A stretch of DNA of 64,000 nt from CAIQPV01 sp963719855 (GCA_963719855.1 CAVRDK010000004.1:744001-808000); one strand, 5' to 3'. Counted from the first letter of the stretch, positions 51,782 through 60,967 are shown. The notes: generated from the letters alone by a model not told the origin. Program-made: numbers and translations.

Positions 51782-52879
51782 ATGTTTAAAATTCCTGTTT
51801 ACCAACCATCTCTCTTGGGAAATGAAAAAAAATATGTAAATGAATGCATAGACAGCACATGGATATCATCCAAAGGTAAATTTATTTCAGAATTCGAGAA
51901 CCAATTTTCTCGATATATCAATACGAGCCATGCAACAGCAGTCTGCAATGGAACGGTCGCATTGCATTTGGCGCTAGTGACGTTGGGCGTTGGTCCGGGC
52001 GACGAAGTAATTGTGCCAACCTTGACATATATAGCCTCCGTGAATGCAATCGCATATGTAGGCGCCACACCGGTTTTTGTCGATTCATTAAAAGATACAT
52101 GGCAAATGGATCCTTCCGATGTTCAGTTAAAAATTAGTCCTCGGACAAAAGCCATTTTGTCCGTGCATCTGTATGGGCATCCATGCGATATGGAGTCTCT
52201 CTGCAAAATAGCAAAGGACAATAATCTGTTTCTCATTGAGGACTGCGCAGAAGCATTGGGAAGCATGTGCGGCGATAAACATGTCGGAGGTTTTGGAGAC
52301 ATATCGACATTTAGTTTTTATGGCAATAAAACAATTACAACTGGCGAAGGCGGCATGGTAGTAACAAATGACTATACGCTATATGAGCGCGCCGTTCATT
52401 TTAAAGGTCAAGGGTTATCAAAGCACCGGGAATATTGGCACGATGTAATCGGGTTTAACTATCGCATGACGAATATTTGTGCAGCAATAGGGGTGGCACA
52501 ATTGGAGCGAGCGGACGAACTTATTCAGAAGAAGCGCGAAATTGCATTATGGTACCGAAGAGAGCTACACGGTTTGCCATTAACATTTCACGAAGAAATA
52601 GGAAATGTTAAGCATTCCTATTGGATGATTTCCATACTGTTAGAAAATCACACCCAAAGAGATTCATTTAGGAATTTGTTGGCTCAAGATGGCATTGAAA
52701 CCCGACCGCTATTTTATCCAATTCACACGATGCCAATGTATTCCCAACACTATCATAAACACCCTGTGGCGGAGGATATTGCTCGCCGAGGAATCAATTT
52801 GCCTAGCTATCCAGACTTAACAGAGGAGCAAGTCCAATTTATATGCGAAGTGATTCGTAAAAGTTTACTCAATGTATAA
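51782..52879 (+). CDS. DegT-family aminotransferase (perosamine-synthase type)
   Basis: 365 residues: IPVYQPSLLGNEKKYVNECI, VCNGTVALHLALVTLGVG, IEDCAEALGS and the PLP lysine in TFSFYGNKTITTGEGGM. This is close to GDP-perosamine synthases and related 4-keto-sugar aminotransferases. It overlaps the GNAT gene by eight bases, suggesting amination followed by acylation of the same sugar. AT-rich. Confidence 0.88.
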   Translation: MFKIPVYQPSLLGNEKKYVNECIDSTWISSKGKFISEFENQFSRYINTSHATAVCNGTVALHLALVTLGVGPGDEVIVPTLTYIASVNAIAYVGATPVFVDSLKDTWQMDPSDVQLKISPRTKAILSVHLYGHPCDMESLCKIAKDNNLFLIEDCAEALGSMCGDKHVGGFGDISTFSFYGNKTITTGEGGMVVTNDYTLYERAVHFKGQGLSKHREYWHDVIGFNYRMTNICAAIGVAQLERADELIQKKREIALWYRRELHGLPLTFHEEIGNVKHSYWMISILLENHTQRDSFRNLLAQDGIETRPLFYPIHTMPMYSQHYHKHPVAEDIARRGINLPSYPDLTEEQVQFICEVIRKSLLNV

Positions 52880-53294
52880 GTTGGTTTCTATTGATCAGTC
52901 GAATCTAGAACTTATTGAGCATTTTTTGTATGGTGCGGGTAAGTCACTCGCTAGTTTTCGTTACTTCAAAAAAAGACCCATCCATGCCGTTCTTGGGCAT
53001 ATCGTTACTTATCTGATGTTCGATGGAGCGATACCTGTTTGTTACGGACACCTGGATCAAGAGAACAATACAGTTTGGCTCGGAATCGCCGTAGCTGAGT
53101 CTTATTGGGGACAAGGATTAGGTAGCATGATGATGAGTTATTTGATCTCAAAAGCCAGGGATAGTCGTATCAGAGAAATTCATCTGGCCGTAGATAATGA
53201 CAACCGCATTGCTATCTCTTTGTATACAAAATTTGGGTTTGTTCTTAAAGAAAAGAACGATACCTTTTCGATTTATGTGCTGCCCCTTGAATAA
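52872..53294 (+). CDS. GNAT-family N-acetyltransferase
   Basis: 140 residues with the acetyl-CoA motif VAESYWGQGLGSMMMSYL (Q-x2-G-x-G-like) and ISLYTKFGFVLKEKND. It probably acetylates the amine made by the DegT enzyme, given the 8-base overlap of the genes. The substrate is inferred. Confidence 0.85.
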   Translation: MYKLVSIDQSNLELIEHFLYGAGKSLASFRYFKKRPIHAVLGHIVTYLMFDGAIPVCYGHLDQENNTVWLGIAVAESYWGQGLGSMMMSYLISKARDSRIREIHLAVDNDNRIAISLYTKFGFVLKEKNDTFSIYVLPLE

Positions 53295-53353
53295 GGCAGG
53301 AACGCCCCAGAGATCACTTGTCCCAAGTATGCTTCTATGCATAGGGAGTAGTT

Positions 53354-54616
53354 TTGAAGAAGCTTAATATTGCATTTGACTTGACTTGGGTAAATGCTGC
53401 TCAAAATATTGGCGGTGGCTTCCAATATAGCGAGAGAGTTATCGCGGCTCTCGTCAAGTACACGTCTATTAATGTCATTGCTATAGTAGCATCCGGCCAA
53501 GAATCAATATTTTCATCCTCAGGATCAGTATTTGCGTCGTTGGCTAACCATGACAATTTCCATATTCGTACGGCCACTATTGCTAATTCATTTTATAAAA
53601 TCGTTAGAGAAGAAAATGTTGACCTTATTCACGCACCGATTCAATATTATTCCACTTATCTCAAATCGATTCCGATGGTCGCAACGCTTCATGACTTGCA
53701 GCACTACCACTTGCCCTCATTTTTTTCTAAAGAAGAGTTAGAGTATCGTGAAATATTTTACAAGAAAGTGGCATTTGCAAGCACTCGCATAATTGTTAGC
53801 TTTAGTCATGTTAAACAAGACATTGTCTCTTTTTTTAAAATTTCGGAAAATAGAATTGATGTTTGCCAGATTGGCACAGACCTTCCTGTTAGCATCGACT
53901 TTACCAAATTCTCTGACATCAAGCATAAATATATATTGCCCAATAAGTACTTGCTTTATAGCGCCAACACTTGGGTACATAAAAATCATGTTAATCTCAT
54001 TAGCGCACTCAAGCTTGTCCATGATAAATATCATCAAAAAATATCCTTGATTTGTACAGGCAATCAGTATGAAAATTATTTCCCACGAATTGTTAAAGAA
54101 ATCCAAAGGAATAATTTGGAGCAATATGTTAATTTTTTAGGCTATATCCCAGAAGAAGATAAGTTGTTAATTTTAAAAAATGCGACGTTGGTCGTTGTTC
54201 CAACGTTATATGAAGCTGGTAGCTTCCCTCTTATGGAGGCCATAAATTACCAAGTACCCGTTATTTGTTCAAATGTTACTGCACTCCCTGAACAAATTGG
54301 TGACCCTCGGTTCTTATTTGATCCGCATGATGTCGATGAAATTGCATTCAAGATTCATTTGATGCTCACGAATGAGCAACTAAGAATGGACAACATCCAG
54401 AACTCTTTAATGAGGACGAAAGAGTTAAGATGGGAAAATTCCATATTGCAATTTACCGAAACCTACAATAGAGCGATTATTGATTCCAATAGAAAATCAT
54501 TGCTTGAGCGCATGGTAAATAGAACAGAAGATTATTTAAAGTTTATAACGTTACTCCCATATATAAACTACCTTAAACAAGGTGCTAAACGAATATTGAG
54601 CAAACTCACCAAGTAG
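53354..54616 (+). CDS. Glycosyltransferase family 4-like protein
   Basis: 420 residues from TTG (53354): KKLNIAFDLTWVNAAQNIGG, then FLGYIPEEDKLLILKNATLV and VVPTLYEAGSFPLMEAI (the E-x7-E region of GT4). It is markedly AT-rich and stands at the end of an AT-rich block. No ATG is available closer to the conserved start. Sugar donor unknown. Confidence 0.87.
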   Translation: MKKLNIAFDLTWVNAAQNIGGGFQYSERVIAALVKYTSINVIAIVASGQESIFSSSGSVFASLANHDNFHIRTATIANSFYKIVREENVDLIHAPIQYYSTYLKSIPMVATLHDLQHYHLPSFFSKEELEYREIFYKKVAFASTRIIVSFSHVKQDIVSFFKISENRIDVCQIGTDLPVSIDFTKFSDIKHKYILPNKYLLYSANTWVHKNHVNLISALKLVHDKYHQKISLICTGNQYENYFPRIVKEIQRNNLEQYVNFLGYIPEEDKLLILKNATLVVVPTLYEAGSFPLMEAINYQVPVICSNVTALPEQIGDPRFLFDPHDVDEIAFKIHLMLTNEQLRMDNIQNSLMRTKELRWENSILQFTETYNRAIIDSNRKSLLERMVNRTEDYLKFITLLPYINYLKQGAKRILSKLTK

Positions 54617-54764
54617 GATGCTCGGGAAAGCCCCGCAAATGATGTTGTTTGAGTCAGTAGATTTGGAGCTGGCAGCCCAAGACGCCGTGGCGTGAGGGCG
54701 TGTGCGAATATGCGGAATGGTTCAAAAACGAGACGGCGTGATTCGAAGCAGATTTTGGTGGCTC

Positions 54765-54803
54765 CCCCCTTCCGAATATTGAAATTGTGGTGGCAAGCGA
54801 CGG
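54765..54803 (+). pseudogene. Fragment of a GT2 glycosyltransferase, left of IS3
   Basis: PNIEIVVASDGS spans the IS3 insertion: the left piece ends at the CGG duplication (54801-54803) and the reading continues at 56104 as SRDELNAEVKISP and a stop. It closely resembles PNIEIVVVNDGSRDE of the gene at 57202. The 150 bases before it (54617-54764) show nothing recognisable. Confidence 0.6.
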
Positions 54804-54842
54804 TGACCTTGCCCCTGTAATCCGTATTTCTTAACGCGCTCA

Positions 54843-55775
54843 TTATGCGGCCTTCTTCAACTGTGCCGCAAACCAGTTTTTCTCGAACTGCATCGGACTG
54901 ATGTAATCCAGTGTCGAGTGAAGTCTTCTGTGGTTGTAGTACGTCAGCCAGTCAATCACCTCGTCCATTGCCTGGCGCTGTGTTTCAAACCGCATTCCAT
55001 ATAGCCTTCCTACTTTCAACGATCCCCACAAACTTTCTGTTGGCGCATTGTCCCAGCAGTTTCCTTTGCGGCTCATTGAGCTTTGCATGCCGTATTCAGC
55101 CAGTGTGCCCTGAAATGCGTGACTGCAATACTGGCTGCCACGATCAGAGTGGAAGATCAGCCCCGGCTCTGGCCGTCGCCTGAACCACGCCATCCTGAGC
55201 GCATCGGTTACCAAGCTGGTCTGCATGTGCGGCTGCATGCTCCAGCCCACAACCTGACGGCTGTACAGATCAAGAACCACAGCCAGATATAACCAGCCTG
55301 CATCGGTCTGGATATAAGTGATGTCGCTCGTCCACACGCAGTCAGGCGCATCCGGTTGGAAGTTGCGGTTGAGCAAGTTCGGCGCAATCGGCAGGTTATG
55401 TTTACTGTCGGTGGTCACGACGAATTTACGCTTCCCGCGCGCTTTGATGCCGTGCTCCTTCATGAGCCGCCGAACCCGTTCTTTCCAAACGCGCACTCCA
55501 TTGGCATGAAGTTCTCGCCAGACTCGCGGCCAGCCATATTCACCTTTGCTGGCGGCATGCGCTGCTTTGATGTGAACCAACAGGGCTTCATCATTGATGC
55601 GCTTGCCTGGCGTCTCTGTCCGACCAGAATCTTTGCGCCGCTGACGTTCAAAGTAGCCGCTGGCACTGACGTTCAGCACTGCACATTGCAGCGTGATCGG
55701 CCAGAGCTTTTTATGCCGCTCAATCCAGGCATACCTCACGCTGACTCCCGCGCAAAGTACGCCGTCGCTTTTTTT
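54843..55775 (-). CDS. IS3 transposase OrfB (made by -1 frameshift from OrfA)
   Basis: About 310 residues after the frameshift, with catalytic residues in WTSDITYIQTDAGWLYLAVV (Asp), FHSDRGSQYCS (Asp) and PTESLWGSLKVG (Glu). The open frame reaches to 55895, but expression is expected as the OrfAB fusion through the A7 run at 55769-55775 (read on the minus strand). The catalytic core looks intact. Confidence 0.92.
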   Translation of the reverse strand, partial: KKSDGVLCAGVSVRYAWIERHKKLWPITLQCAVLNVSASGYFERQRRKDSGRTETPGKRINDEALLVHIKAAHAASKGEYGWPRVWRELHANGVRVWKERVRRLMKEHGIKARGKRKFVVTTDSKHNLPIAPNLLNRNFQPDAPDCVWTSDITYIQTDAGWLYLAVVLDLYSRQVVGWSMQPHMQTSLVTDALRMAWFRRRPEPGLIFHSDRGSQYCSHAFQGTLAEYGMQSSMSRKGNCWDNAPTESLWGSLKVGRLYGMRFETQRQAMDEVIDWLTYYNHRRLHSTLDYISPMQFEKNWFAAQLKKAA

Positions 55776-56035
55776 AATATATCGCGCTCCATCTTGACCC
55801 GCGCAAGCTCGGCTCTCAAACGCGCCAGCTCCATCTGTTCTGCGCTCACCGGCTTGCTGCCCGCACCGGTCAGCTTGCCTTTCGCTGCCTGACAAACCCA
55901 GTTCTCAAGCGTCTGCTTCGGTATGCCCAGCACTTTGGCGGTCACCGCGCAGGCTTGGCCGCCCTGTACCAATCGCACTGCCTCTAACTTGTACTCCAGC
56001 GTGTACGCTGCTCGCTTACCTTTTCCTGTTGTCAT
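55736..56035 (-). CDS. IS3 OrfA (helix-turn-helix, leucine zipper)
   Basis: 99 residues: YTLEYKLEAVRLVQGGQACA and LGIPKQTLENWV form the helix-turn-helix. MELARLRAELARVKMERDIL is a leucine zipper. It shares the A-rich slippery site with orfB and ends KKATAYFARESA. Confidence 0.92.
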   Translation of the reverse strand: MTTGKGKRAAYTLEYKLEAVRLVQGGQACAVTAKVLGIPKQTLENWVCQAAKGKLTGAGSKPVSAEQMELARLRAELARVKMERDILKKATAYFARESA

Positions 56036-56103
56036 TTCTTCGTCTCCTTAACTTGAATTCTACCCTCAGTTAAGAAATACGTTTTTACAGGGCAAGGTCA
56101 CGG

Positions 56104-56145
56104 CTCACGAGATGAATTGAACGCAGAAGTAAAGATTTCTCCCTG
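56104..56145 (+). pseudogene. Fragment of a GT2 glycosyltransferase, right of IS3
   Basis: Continuation of the fragment left of IS3: SRDELNAEVKISP and stop. The following sequence up to 56273 shows no gene I can support. Confidence 0.5.
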
Positions 56146-56273
56146 AGCCAAGTTGTAGGGGGTGAAATGATCTGGGATGAACGATGGTCAGGAAAAGGTG
56201 CCTTCACTTCAACCGCTCTTGCCGGGTTTTATGTAAAACAAACACACCGGGCTTGAATACCTGATTAGAAATA

Positions 56274-56295
56274 TATAACATATACATATGTTATA
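56274..56295 (+). promoter_or_regulatory. Perfect operator palindrome before the RHH-VapC pair
   Basis: TATAACATA (56274-56282), spacer TACA, TATGTTATA (56287-56295). It ends ten bases before the antitoxin ATG and overlaps the likely promoter, suiting autorepression by the RHH protein. Confidence 0.7.
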
Positions 56296-56305
56296 CGGAG
56301 GTGCC

Positions 56306-56542
56306 ATGCATTTTAATGTCTACATTGATGATCAAACCGGCCAACAACTGAACGATGTTGCGCAGCAGAGCGGTCAAACCCGCAATGCCCTGATTCGCAG
56401 TGCAGTGCAGGATTGGCTCGCGCGCCGGAATAAACCCCAATGGCCGGATGTAGTGATGGGTTTTACAAGTATGGACGACATGCCGCCATTTGAAGCCGGA
56501 CGCGATCAGCTCAAGCCGCCACTAGCTGATCCATTATCGTGA
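56306..56542 (+). CDS. Ribbon-helix-helix antitoxin
   Basis: 78 residues from the ATG at 56306, which has GGAGG five bases upstream: MHFNVYIDDQTGQQLNDVAQ, then SGQTRNALIRSAVQDWLARR is a CopG-type RHH. The acidic tail (GFTSMDDMPPFEAGRD) is the toxin-binding part. The toxin gene follows after a palindromic repeat rather than overlapping. Confidence 0.88.
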   Translation: MHFNVYIDDQTGQQLNDVAQQSGQTRNALIRSAVQDWLARRNKPQWPDVVMGFTSMDDMPPFEAGRDQLKPPLADPLS

Positions 56543-56565
56543 AACTCGCGAGCGAGTCATTGCCC

Positions 56566-56589
56566 CCCTCTCCCGCATGCGGGAGAGGG
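56566..56589. repeat. 24-bp perfect palindrome between antitoxin and toxin genes
   Basis: The G/C-rich palindrome centred on GCATGC separates the RHH antitoxin from its PIN toxin by about 90 bp, instead of the usual overlap. A related repeat type is found after prfA and after secA. Confidence 0.75.
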
Positions 56590-56632
56590 CTGGGGAGAGG
56601 GAAACGGGCATGGCGGATTGGTGACAAATACC

Positions 56633-57043
56633 ATGTCCGTTAGCATGAAATACCTGCTCGATACCTGTACGGTCAGCGATTTCGTCAAAGGCCAGCCGGG
56701 GGTGCAGGCACGCATCAAGGCAACCCCTCCCCAACTGATTGCAATCTCCACCGTAACCCGGATGGAGATAGAGTTCGGCCTGCAACTAAACCTGGATCGG
56801 GCCAGAAAACTTGCGTTAGTGATGGATGTGTTTCTCTCCAGCATCACTATCCTGCCCTTTGAGGACGCTGATGCCAAGGCTGCGGGGGGGCTTCGTTCGG
56901 CACTTCAAAAACAGGGGCAACCCATTGGTGCTTATGACGTGCTTATTGCCGGTTGTGGGCTGGCAAGAGGGCTGGTTGTGGTGACTTCGAATCTCACAGA
57001 GTTCCAACGCGTTAGCGGACTTCAGGTAGAAAACTGGCGATAG
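56633..57043 (+). CDS. VapC-type PIN-domain toxin
   Basis: 136 residues from the ATG at 56633 (a second ATG at 56645 gives MKYLLDTCTVSDFVKGQPGV). Acidic PIN residues are in LLDTCTVSDF, TVTRMEIEFGL, PIGAYDVLIAGCGL and VVTSNLTEFQRV. It is the partner of the RHH antitoxin upstream. Its start is less certain because of the separating repeat. Confidence 0.88.
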   Translation: MSVSMKYLLDTCTVSDFVKGQPGVQARIKATPPQLIAISTVTRMEIEFGLQLNLDRARKLALVMDVFLSSITILPFEDADAKAAGGLRSALQKQGQPIGAYDVLIAGCGLARGLVVVTSNLTEFQRVSGLQVENWR

Positions 57044-57201
57044 AATTTATGGGCATTGTTTTGATTGGTCATAATTATTTATGGACGGTTACGCCCATGA
57101 TACTGTCCAGAGAGTTGAATATCGAAGGTGCAAAGACTGTCGCCCAATCAAGTTTCTGCGCGCGGTAGATGGGAAATAGGCGCATTGAATAGGGGTGTAA
57201 G

Positions 57202-58167
57202 GTGAGTTTCAAACCCAAAGTATCCATCGTCATCCCGGTATACAACGGCGCAGATTATTTGCGCGAGGCGATAGACAGCGCGCTTGCGCAGTCCTATCCG
57301 AATATCGAAATTGTGGTGGTCAACGACGGCTCACGGGATGAGGGTGCTACTGAACGTATCGCCTTGTTCTATGGGGATAAGATTCGTTATTTTCTCAAGG
57401 AGAACGGCGGTGTGGCATCGGCGCTGAACCGGGCGATTGCCGAAATGACTGGCGAATATTTCTCCTGGTTGAGCCACGATGATCTTTATTATCCGAACAA
57501 AATAGAAGCTCAGGTTCAGGCGCTGGACGGGATGGATCGGGCAAGAACCATTTTGTATAGCGACTTTGCGACATTCTCGGATAACCCGGATAAGGTTCAT
57601 GAGGTTCATCTCCCGCATGTGTCGCCGGAACAATTCAGATATTTCCTGACCATTAATAATTCGTTGCATGGTTGTACGTTGTTGATCCCGAGAGAGGCAT
57701 TTGCAGTTTGCGGAACTCTCAACGAAAATTTGCGCACAACTCAGGATTTTGATTTATGGTTCAGGCTGGCTGAAAAATTCCGCTTCGTGCATATTCCGGC
57801 AGTGCTGGTGAAGGCACGTCAGCATGAGGCCCAAGGTAGTATCAGAATGAAAGATACCGCACTGGCTGAGTGCAATGCACTGCTGACGGGGTTCGCTGAA
57901 AATTTGTCTCGGACAGAATTGTCTGCTGCTACGCACAAGGCGGCGAGCTTGGCTTATGCCGAAATCGCTGCCAGTTTTAGACGGAGAGATTTTCATTTGG
58001 CAGCACGAGATGCAACCGGCCTGTCTTTGAAGAGTTTAGGTGAGGGAACCCTCGTGGATGCCTTGGAAACTATCTTCATGTTGTCGCGTGACTCTGTGAC
58101 TTGTACCATGCTTGGTTGGGTACGCTGGTTGCGAAGGTTGCTGAGAAAATATTGGGTGATGGAGTGA
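57202..58167 (+). CDS. Family 2 glycosyltransferase
   Basis: 321 residues starting GTG: VSIVIPVYNGADYLREAIDS, VVVNDGSRDEGATER and SWLSHDDLYYPNKIEAQVQA (D-x-D-like region). A GT-A fold transferase of the surface polysaccharide locus. It ends just before the methyltransferase gene. Its 5' portion matches the decayed fragment flanking IS3, so the fragment may be a former duplicate. Confidence 0.9.
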   Translation: MSFKPKVSIVIPVYNGADYLREAIDSALAQSYPNIEIVVVNDGSRDEGATERIALFYGDKIRYFLKENGGVASALNRAIAEMTGEYFSWLSHDDLYYPNKIEAQVQALDGMDRARTILYSDFATFSDNPDKVHEVHLPHVSPEQFRYFLTINNSLHGCTLLIPREAFAVCGTLNENLRTTQDFDLWFRLAEKFRFVHIPAVLVKARQHEAQGSIRMKDTALAECNALLTGFAENLSRTELSAATHKAASLAYAEIAASFRRRDFHLAARDATGLSLKSLGEGTLVDALETIFMLSRDSVTCTMLGWVRWLRRLLRKYWVME

Positions 58168-58172
58168 AAAGA

Positions 58173-58838
58173 ATGTTCGGATGGATCAAAACCAAATTGC
58201 TAAAGCCAAAGGCGCGCAACCTTCAAGATAAGTTTGCGCTCATTTATTCAAAAAACATATTTGGCGGCAAGGAATCGCGCTCCGGCGGAGGGTCAGATAT
58301 GGGGCAGACGGCGGAAATCCGCCGCTTGCTGCCCGGCCTTATTCAGGAATTTCATGTTCAGACTTTTCTGGATGCTCCGTGCGGCGATTTGTTCTGGATG
58401 CGAGTAACGCCGCTCGGGGTAAACAAATATATCGGTGTGGATATTGTCGAGGAATTGGTTGAAAAAAATCGGCACGAATTGGGTGACGAGGCACATGAAT
58501 TCCTGTGCCGTAATTTGGCACAGGACGAATTGCCATGCGTGGACATGATTTTTTGCCGCGACTGCCTGGTGCATTTAAATTATGCGGACGTAAAGAAGGT
58601 TCTGTTGAATTTCAAGCGCAGTGGCTCCCGGTATTTATTGACGAGTACTTTTTCGGGGCGTGACAAGAATGTTGATCTGGTCGGTAAGGACATATGGCGT
58701 ACGCTTAATTTGCAAGCGGAACCATTCAATTTTCCGCCGCCGCTTCAATTGATCAATGAGAAATGTACCGAGGGCAATGGATGCTTCACCGACAAATCGC
58801 TTGGTCTGTGGCGGTTGTCGGATATAGAAGTTACCTGA
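58173..58838 (+). CDS. SAM-dependent methyltransferase (class I fold)
   Basis: 221 residues from the ATG at 58173, with GGAG eight bases upstream. SAM-binding strand FLDAPCGDLFWM, VGVDIVEELVEKN-like acidic loop (YIGVDIVEELVEKNR), and the later MIFCRDCLVHLNYADV are visible. It may methylate a sugar in the O-chain; a terminal methyl could be the cap recognised by Wzt (inference). The frame is open farther upstream inside the previous gene. Confidence 0.83.
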   Translation: MFGWIKTKLLKPKARNLQDKFALIYSKNIFGGKESRSGGGSDMGQTAEIRRLLPGLIQEFHVQTFLDAPCGDLFWMRVTPLGVNKYIGVDIVEELVEKNRHELGDEAHEFLCRNLAQDELPCVDMIFCRDCLVHLNYADVKKVLLNFKRSGSRYLLTSTFSGRDKNVDLVGKDIWRTLNLQAEPFNFPPPLQLINEKCTEGNGCFTDKSLGLWRLSDIEVT

Positions 58839-58866
58839 CCGGATGACAAGGATGTCGAGCGGACGC

Positions 58867-60060
58867 ATGAGAAAAACCATTTTACTAGTGGCAATGCCGA
58901 GCAGTATCCATGTCGTTCGCTGGCTCAATCAGCTTGAGGGTCATGATTGGGATGTTCATTTATTTCCGAGTGAGGGCGGAGTGCTAATTCATCCGGAAAT
59001 GAAGGGGGTCACTTTTCATTCTCCATTGTTTCCATGGGCAACAAAGATTGACAAGGTGCGACCAAGTGGGGCTGCCCCTTCCTTCTTCTCAAAGGCCGCC
59101 GATTTTTTAATACGGCAAGTATTTAAAGACTTTATGGCTGGGTTCAGGGTTAGGCGGTTGGTCAAGGTGATGCGCAAGGTACGCCCGAACCTTGTGCATT
59201 CATTGGAAATGCAGGCTGCCGGATATTTGGCGTTGGAGGCAAAAAAATCATTCTACGAGAAATTTCCTCCATGGCTTGTGACCAATTGGGGAAGCGATAT
59301 TTTTTTATTTGGAAGATTGCCGGGACATAAGGCGAAGATAAGCGATGTGCTTGCGAATTGTGACTATTACTCGTGTGAGTGTGGGAGGGACGTCAAGCTA
59401 GCGAGGGAATTCGGCTTCAGTAGAACGACAATGCCAGTATTTTCCAATACGGGGGGATTCAATTTGGCCGCGCTAGAAATCGAAAGGAATCGAATTCCAA
59501 CATCGGCTCGTAAGTTGATTTTGCTGAAAGGGTATCAACATTGGGCAGGTCGAGCCTTGGTTGGGCTGCGGGCTTTAAGCCGTTGCGAGGATATTCTGAG
59601 CGGATACACGGTTGCTATTTACCTTGCATCTTCAGATGTTGTAATTGCAGCGGAATTGTTTGCCGCCGAAACAGGCATTCCAGTTCGGATTATTCCAAAA
59701 TATACGCCGCATCAAGAAATATTAGCGTTGCATGCACAGGCCAGAATATCCATTGGACTGAGTATCAGTGATGCAATCAGCACTTCATTTCTTGAGGCAA
59801 TGGTAATGGGTTCCTTCCCAATTCAGAGTTGCACGGCTTGTGCGGATGAGTGGATTGAACATGGCTTAAGCGGCATGATTGTCCCTCCGGAGGATCCGGA
59901 TATTATCGAAATGGCGATACGAACGGCGCTGTCAGATGATGATTTGGTGAACAAGGCAGCAGAAATTAATTGGCGGACTGCGCAAGAAAGGTTGGATGGT
60001 GATCTTCTTAAACAAAAAGCCATCGATATGTATTCCAGGCTTTTGCGGATTCAAAGCTAA
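58867..60060 (+). CDS. Glycosyltransferase family 4-like protein
   Basis: 397 residues from the ATG at 58867 (MRKTILLVAMPSSIHVVRWL); ATGs at 58843 and 58852 are alternatives. VTNWGSDIFLFGRLP, ARKLILLKGYQHWAGRALVG and the C-terminal ISIGLSISDAISTSFLEAMV show a GT-B fold with the E-x-F-like catalytic region. Substrate unknown. Confidence 0.85.
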   Translation: MRKTILLVAMPSSIHVVRWLNQLEGHDWDVHLFPSEGGVLIHPEMKGVTFHSPLFPWATKIDKVRPSGAAPSFFSKAADFLIRQVFKDFMAGFRVRRLVKVMRKVRPNLVHSLEMQAAGYLALEAKKSFYEKFPPWLVTNWGSDIFLFGRLPGHKAKISDVLANCDYYSCECGRDVKLAREFGFSRTTMPVFSNTGGFNLAALEIERNRIPTSARKLILLKGYQHWAGRALVGLRALSRCEDILSGYTVAIYLASSDVVIAAELFAAETGIPVRIIPKYTPHQEILALHAQARISIGLSISDAISTSFLEAMVMGSFPIQSCTACADEWIEHGLSGMIVPPEDPDIIEMAIRTALSDDDLVNKAAEINWRTAQERLDGDLLKQKAIDMYSRLLRIQS

Positions 60061-60115
60061 TGCACAATTTTGTAAGTGCAGATTATCTTGCTGATGCTAT
60101 CAGGAACAATAGGAC

Positions 60116-60967
60116 ATGGAAGAAGCAGGCGAAGTGATGATGCCAATTCGAAAAGAACCGCTGATATCCATAATCACTCCCGTATATAACGGTTCGGAAT
60201 TCCTCGATGAGCTCATCCTTAGCGTGCAACAGCAGGATTATCCTCACATCGAGCATATCATTATCGATGACGGCTCAACCGATGAAGGGGCAACCGTAGC
60301 AATATTGAAACGCTACCCACATTTACGCTGGTGGAGTCGCGAAAATAAAGGCCAATATGCCACTCTCAATGAGGGGCTTGCAGCTGCCAAGGGGAGCATT
60401 GTGGGAATTATTTCTGCCGATGATAAGTATGTGGTGCCTTCGACGCTTAGTGCGGTTGTTGAGTTTTGGCAGTCGCATCCAGAATGTGGGTGTATCTATG
60501 GGCGGACATTACGCATGGATAGTAAAGGCGCGCTTTTACCCTTGGATCCAACATTGAGGCAGGAGCCGTTCCCCCCTTGGTTTCTTCGTTATTCGCTTCT
60601 TATTCAGCATTGCTCATTGTTTGTCGCTAAAACCTTGGTAACTGACAAAGGTATAAGGTTTGATCCCGCGCTTCGTTATGTCGGCGATTGGGACTGGATT
60701 ATCCGGCTATCGGAGGTGAGCAGATTCGGTTATTTGAATCAACCTTTGTCGCTATATCGAGAGCATTCTGTACAGGTAACTCAGCAAGTCGGCCAGAAAA
60801 AAATGTCGCTCGAAAGGCGTAAGATACTGAAGCGCCACAAGGCTAACTATCTGTTTTATCTGTTTCTTGTTTACCGGCACCGCTTAATAAAAGGGTTGTG
60901 GATATTGCGAAAAAGAGGATTTAAAGGTTTACGTGAAGAAGTTAATAACTGGTTGAAACGCAGATGA
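60116..60967 (+). CDS. Family 2 glycosyltransferase
   Basis: 283 residues: LISIITPVYNGSEFLDELIL, IIIDDGSTDEGATVAI and GIISADDKYVVPSTLSAVVE, with YVGDWDWIIRLS nearer the C-terminus. GT-A fold. Start at the ATG 60116; a second ATG lies eight codons in. Part of the run of glycosyltransferase genes at the right end. Confidence 0.9.
   Translation: MEEAGEVMMPIRKEPLISIITPVYNGSEFLDELILSVQQQDYPHIEHIIIDDGSTDEGATVAILKRYPHLRWWSRENKGQYATLNEGLAAAKGSIVGIISADDKYVVPSTLSAVVEFWQSHPECGCIYGRTLRMDSKGALLPLDPTLRQEPFPPWFLRYSLLIQHCSLFVAKTLVTDKGIRFDPALRYVGDWDWIIRLSEVSRFGYLNQPLSLYREHSVQVTQQVGQKKMSLERRKILKRHKANYLFYLFLVYRHRLIKGLWILRKRGFKGLREEVNNWLKRR

Larger units (their letters stand above)
54804..56100. mobile_element. 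IS3-family insertion sequence
   Basis: 1297 bp with imperfect inverted ends TGACCTTGCCCC.../...GGGCAAGGTCA and a 3-bp duplication CGG (54801-54803, 56101-56103). It has the orfA/orfB pair with a slippery A run. It interrupts a decayed GT2 gene. Confidence 0.92.
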
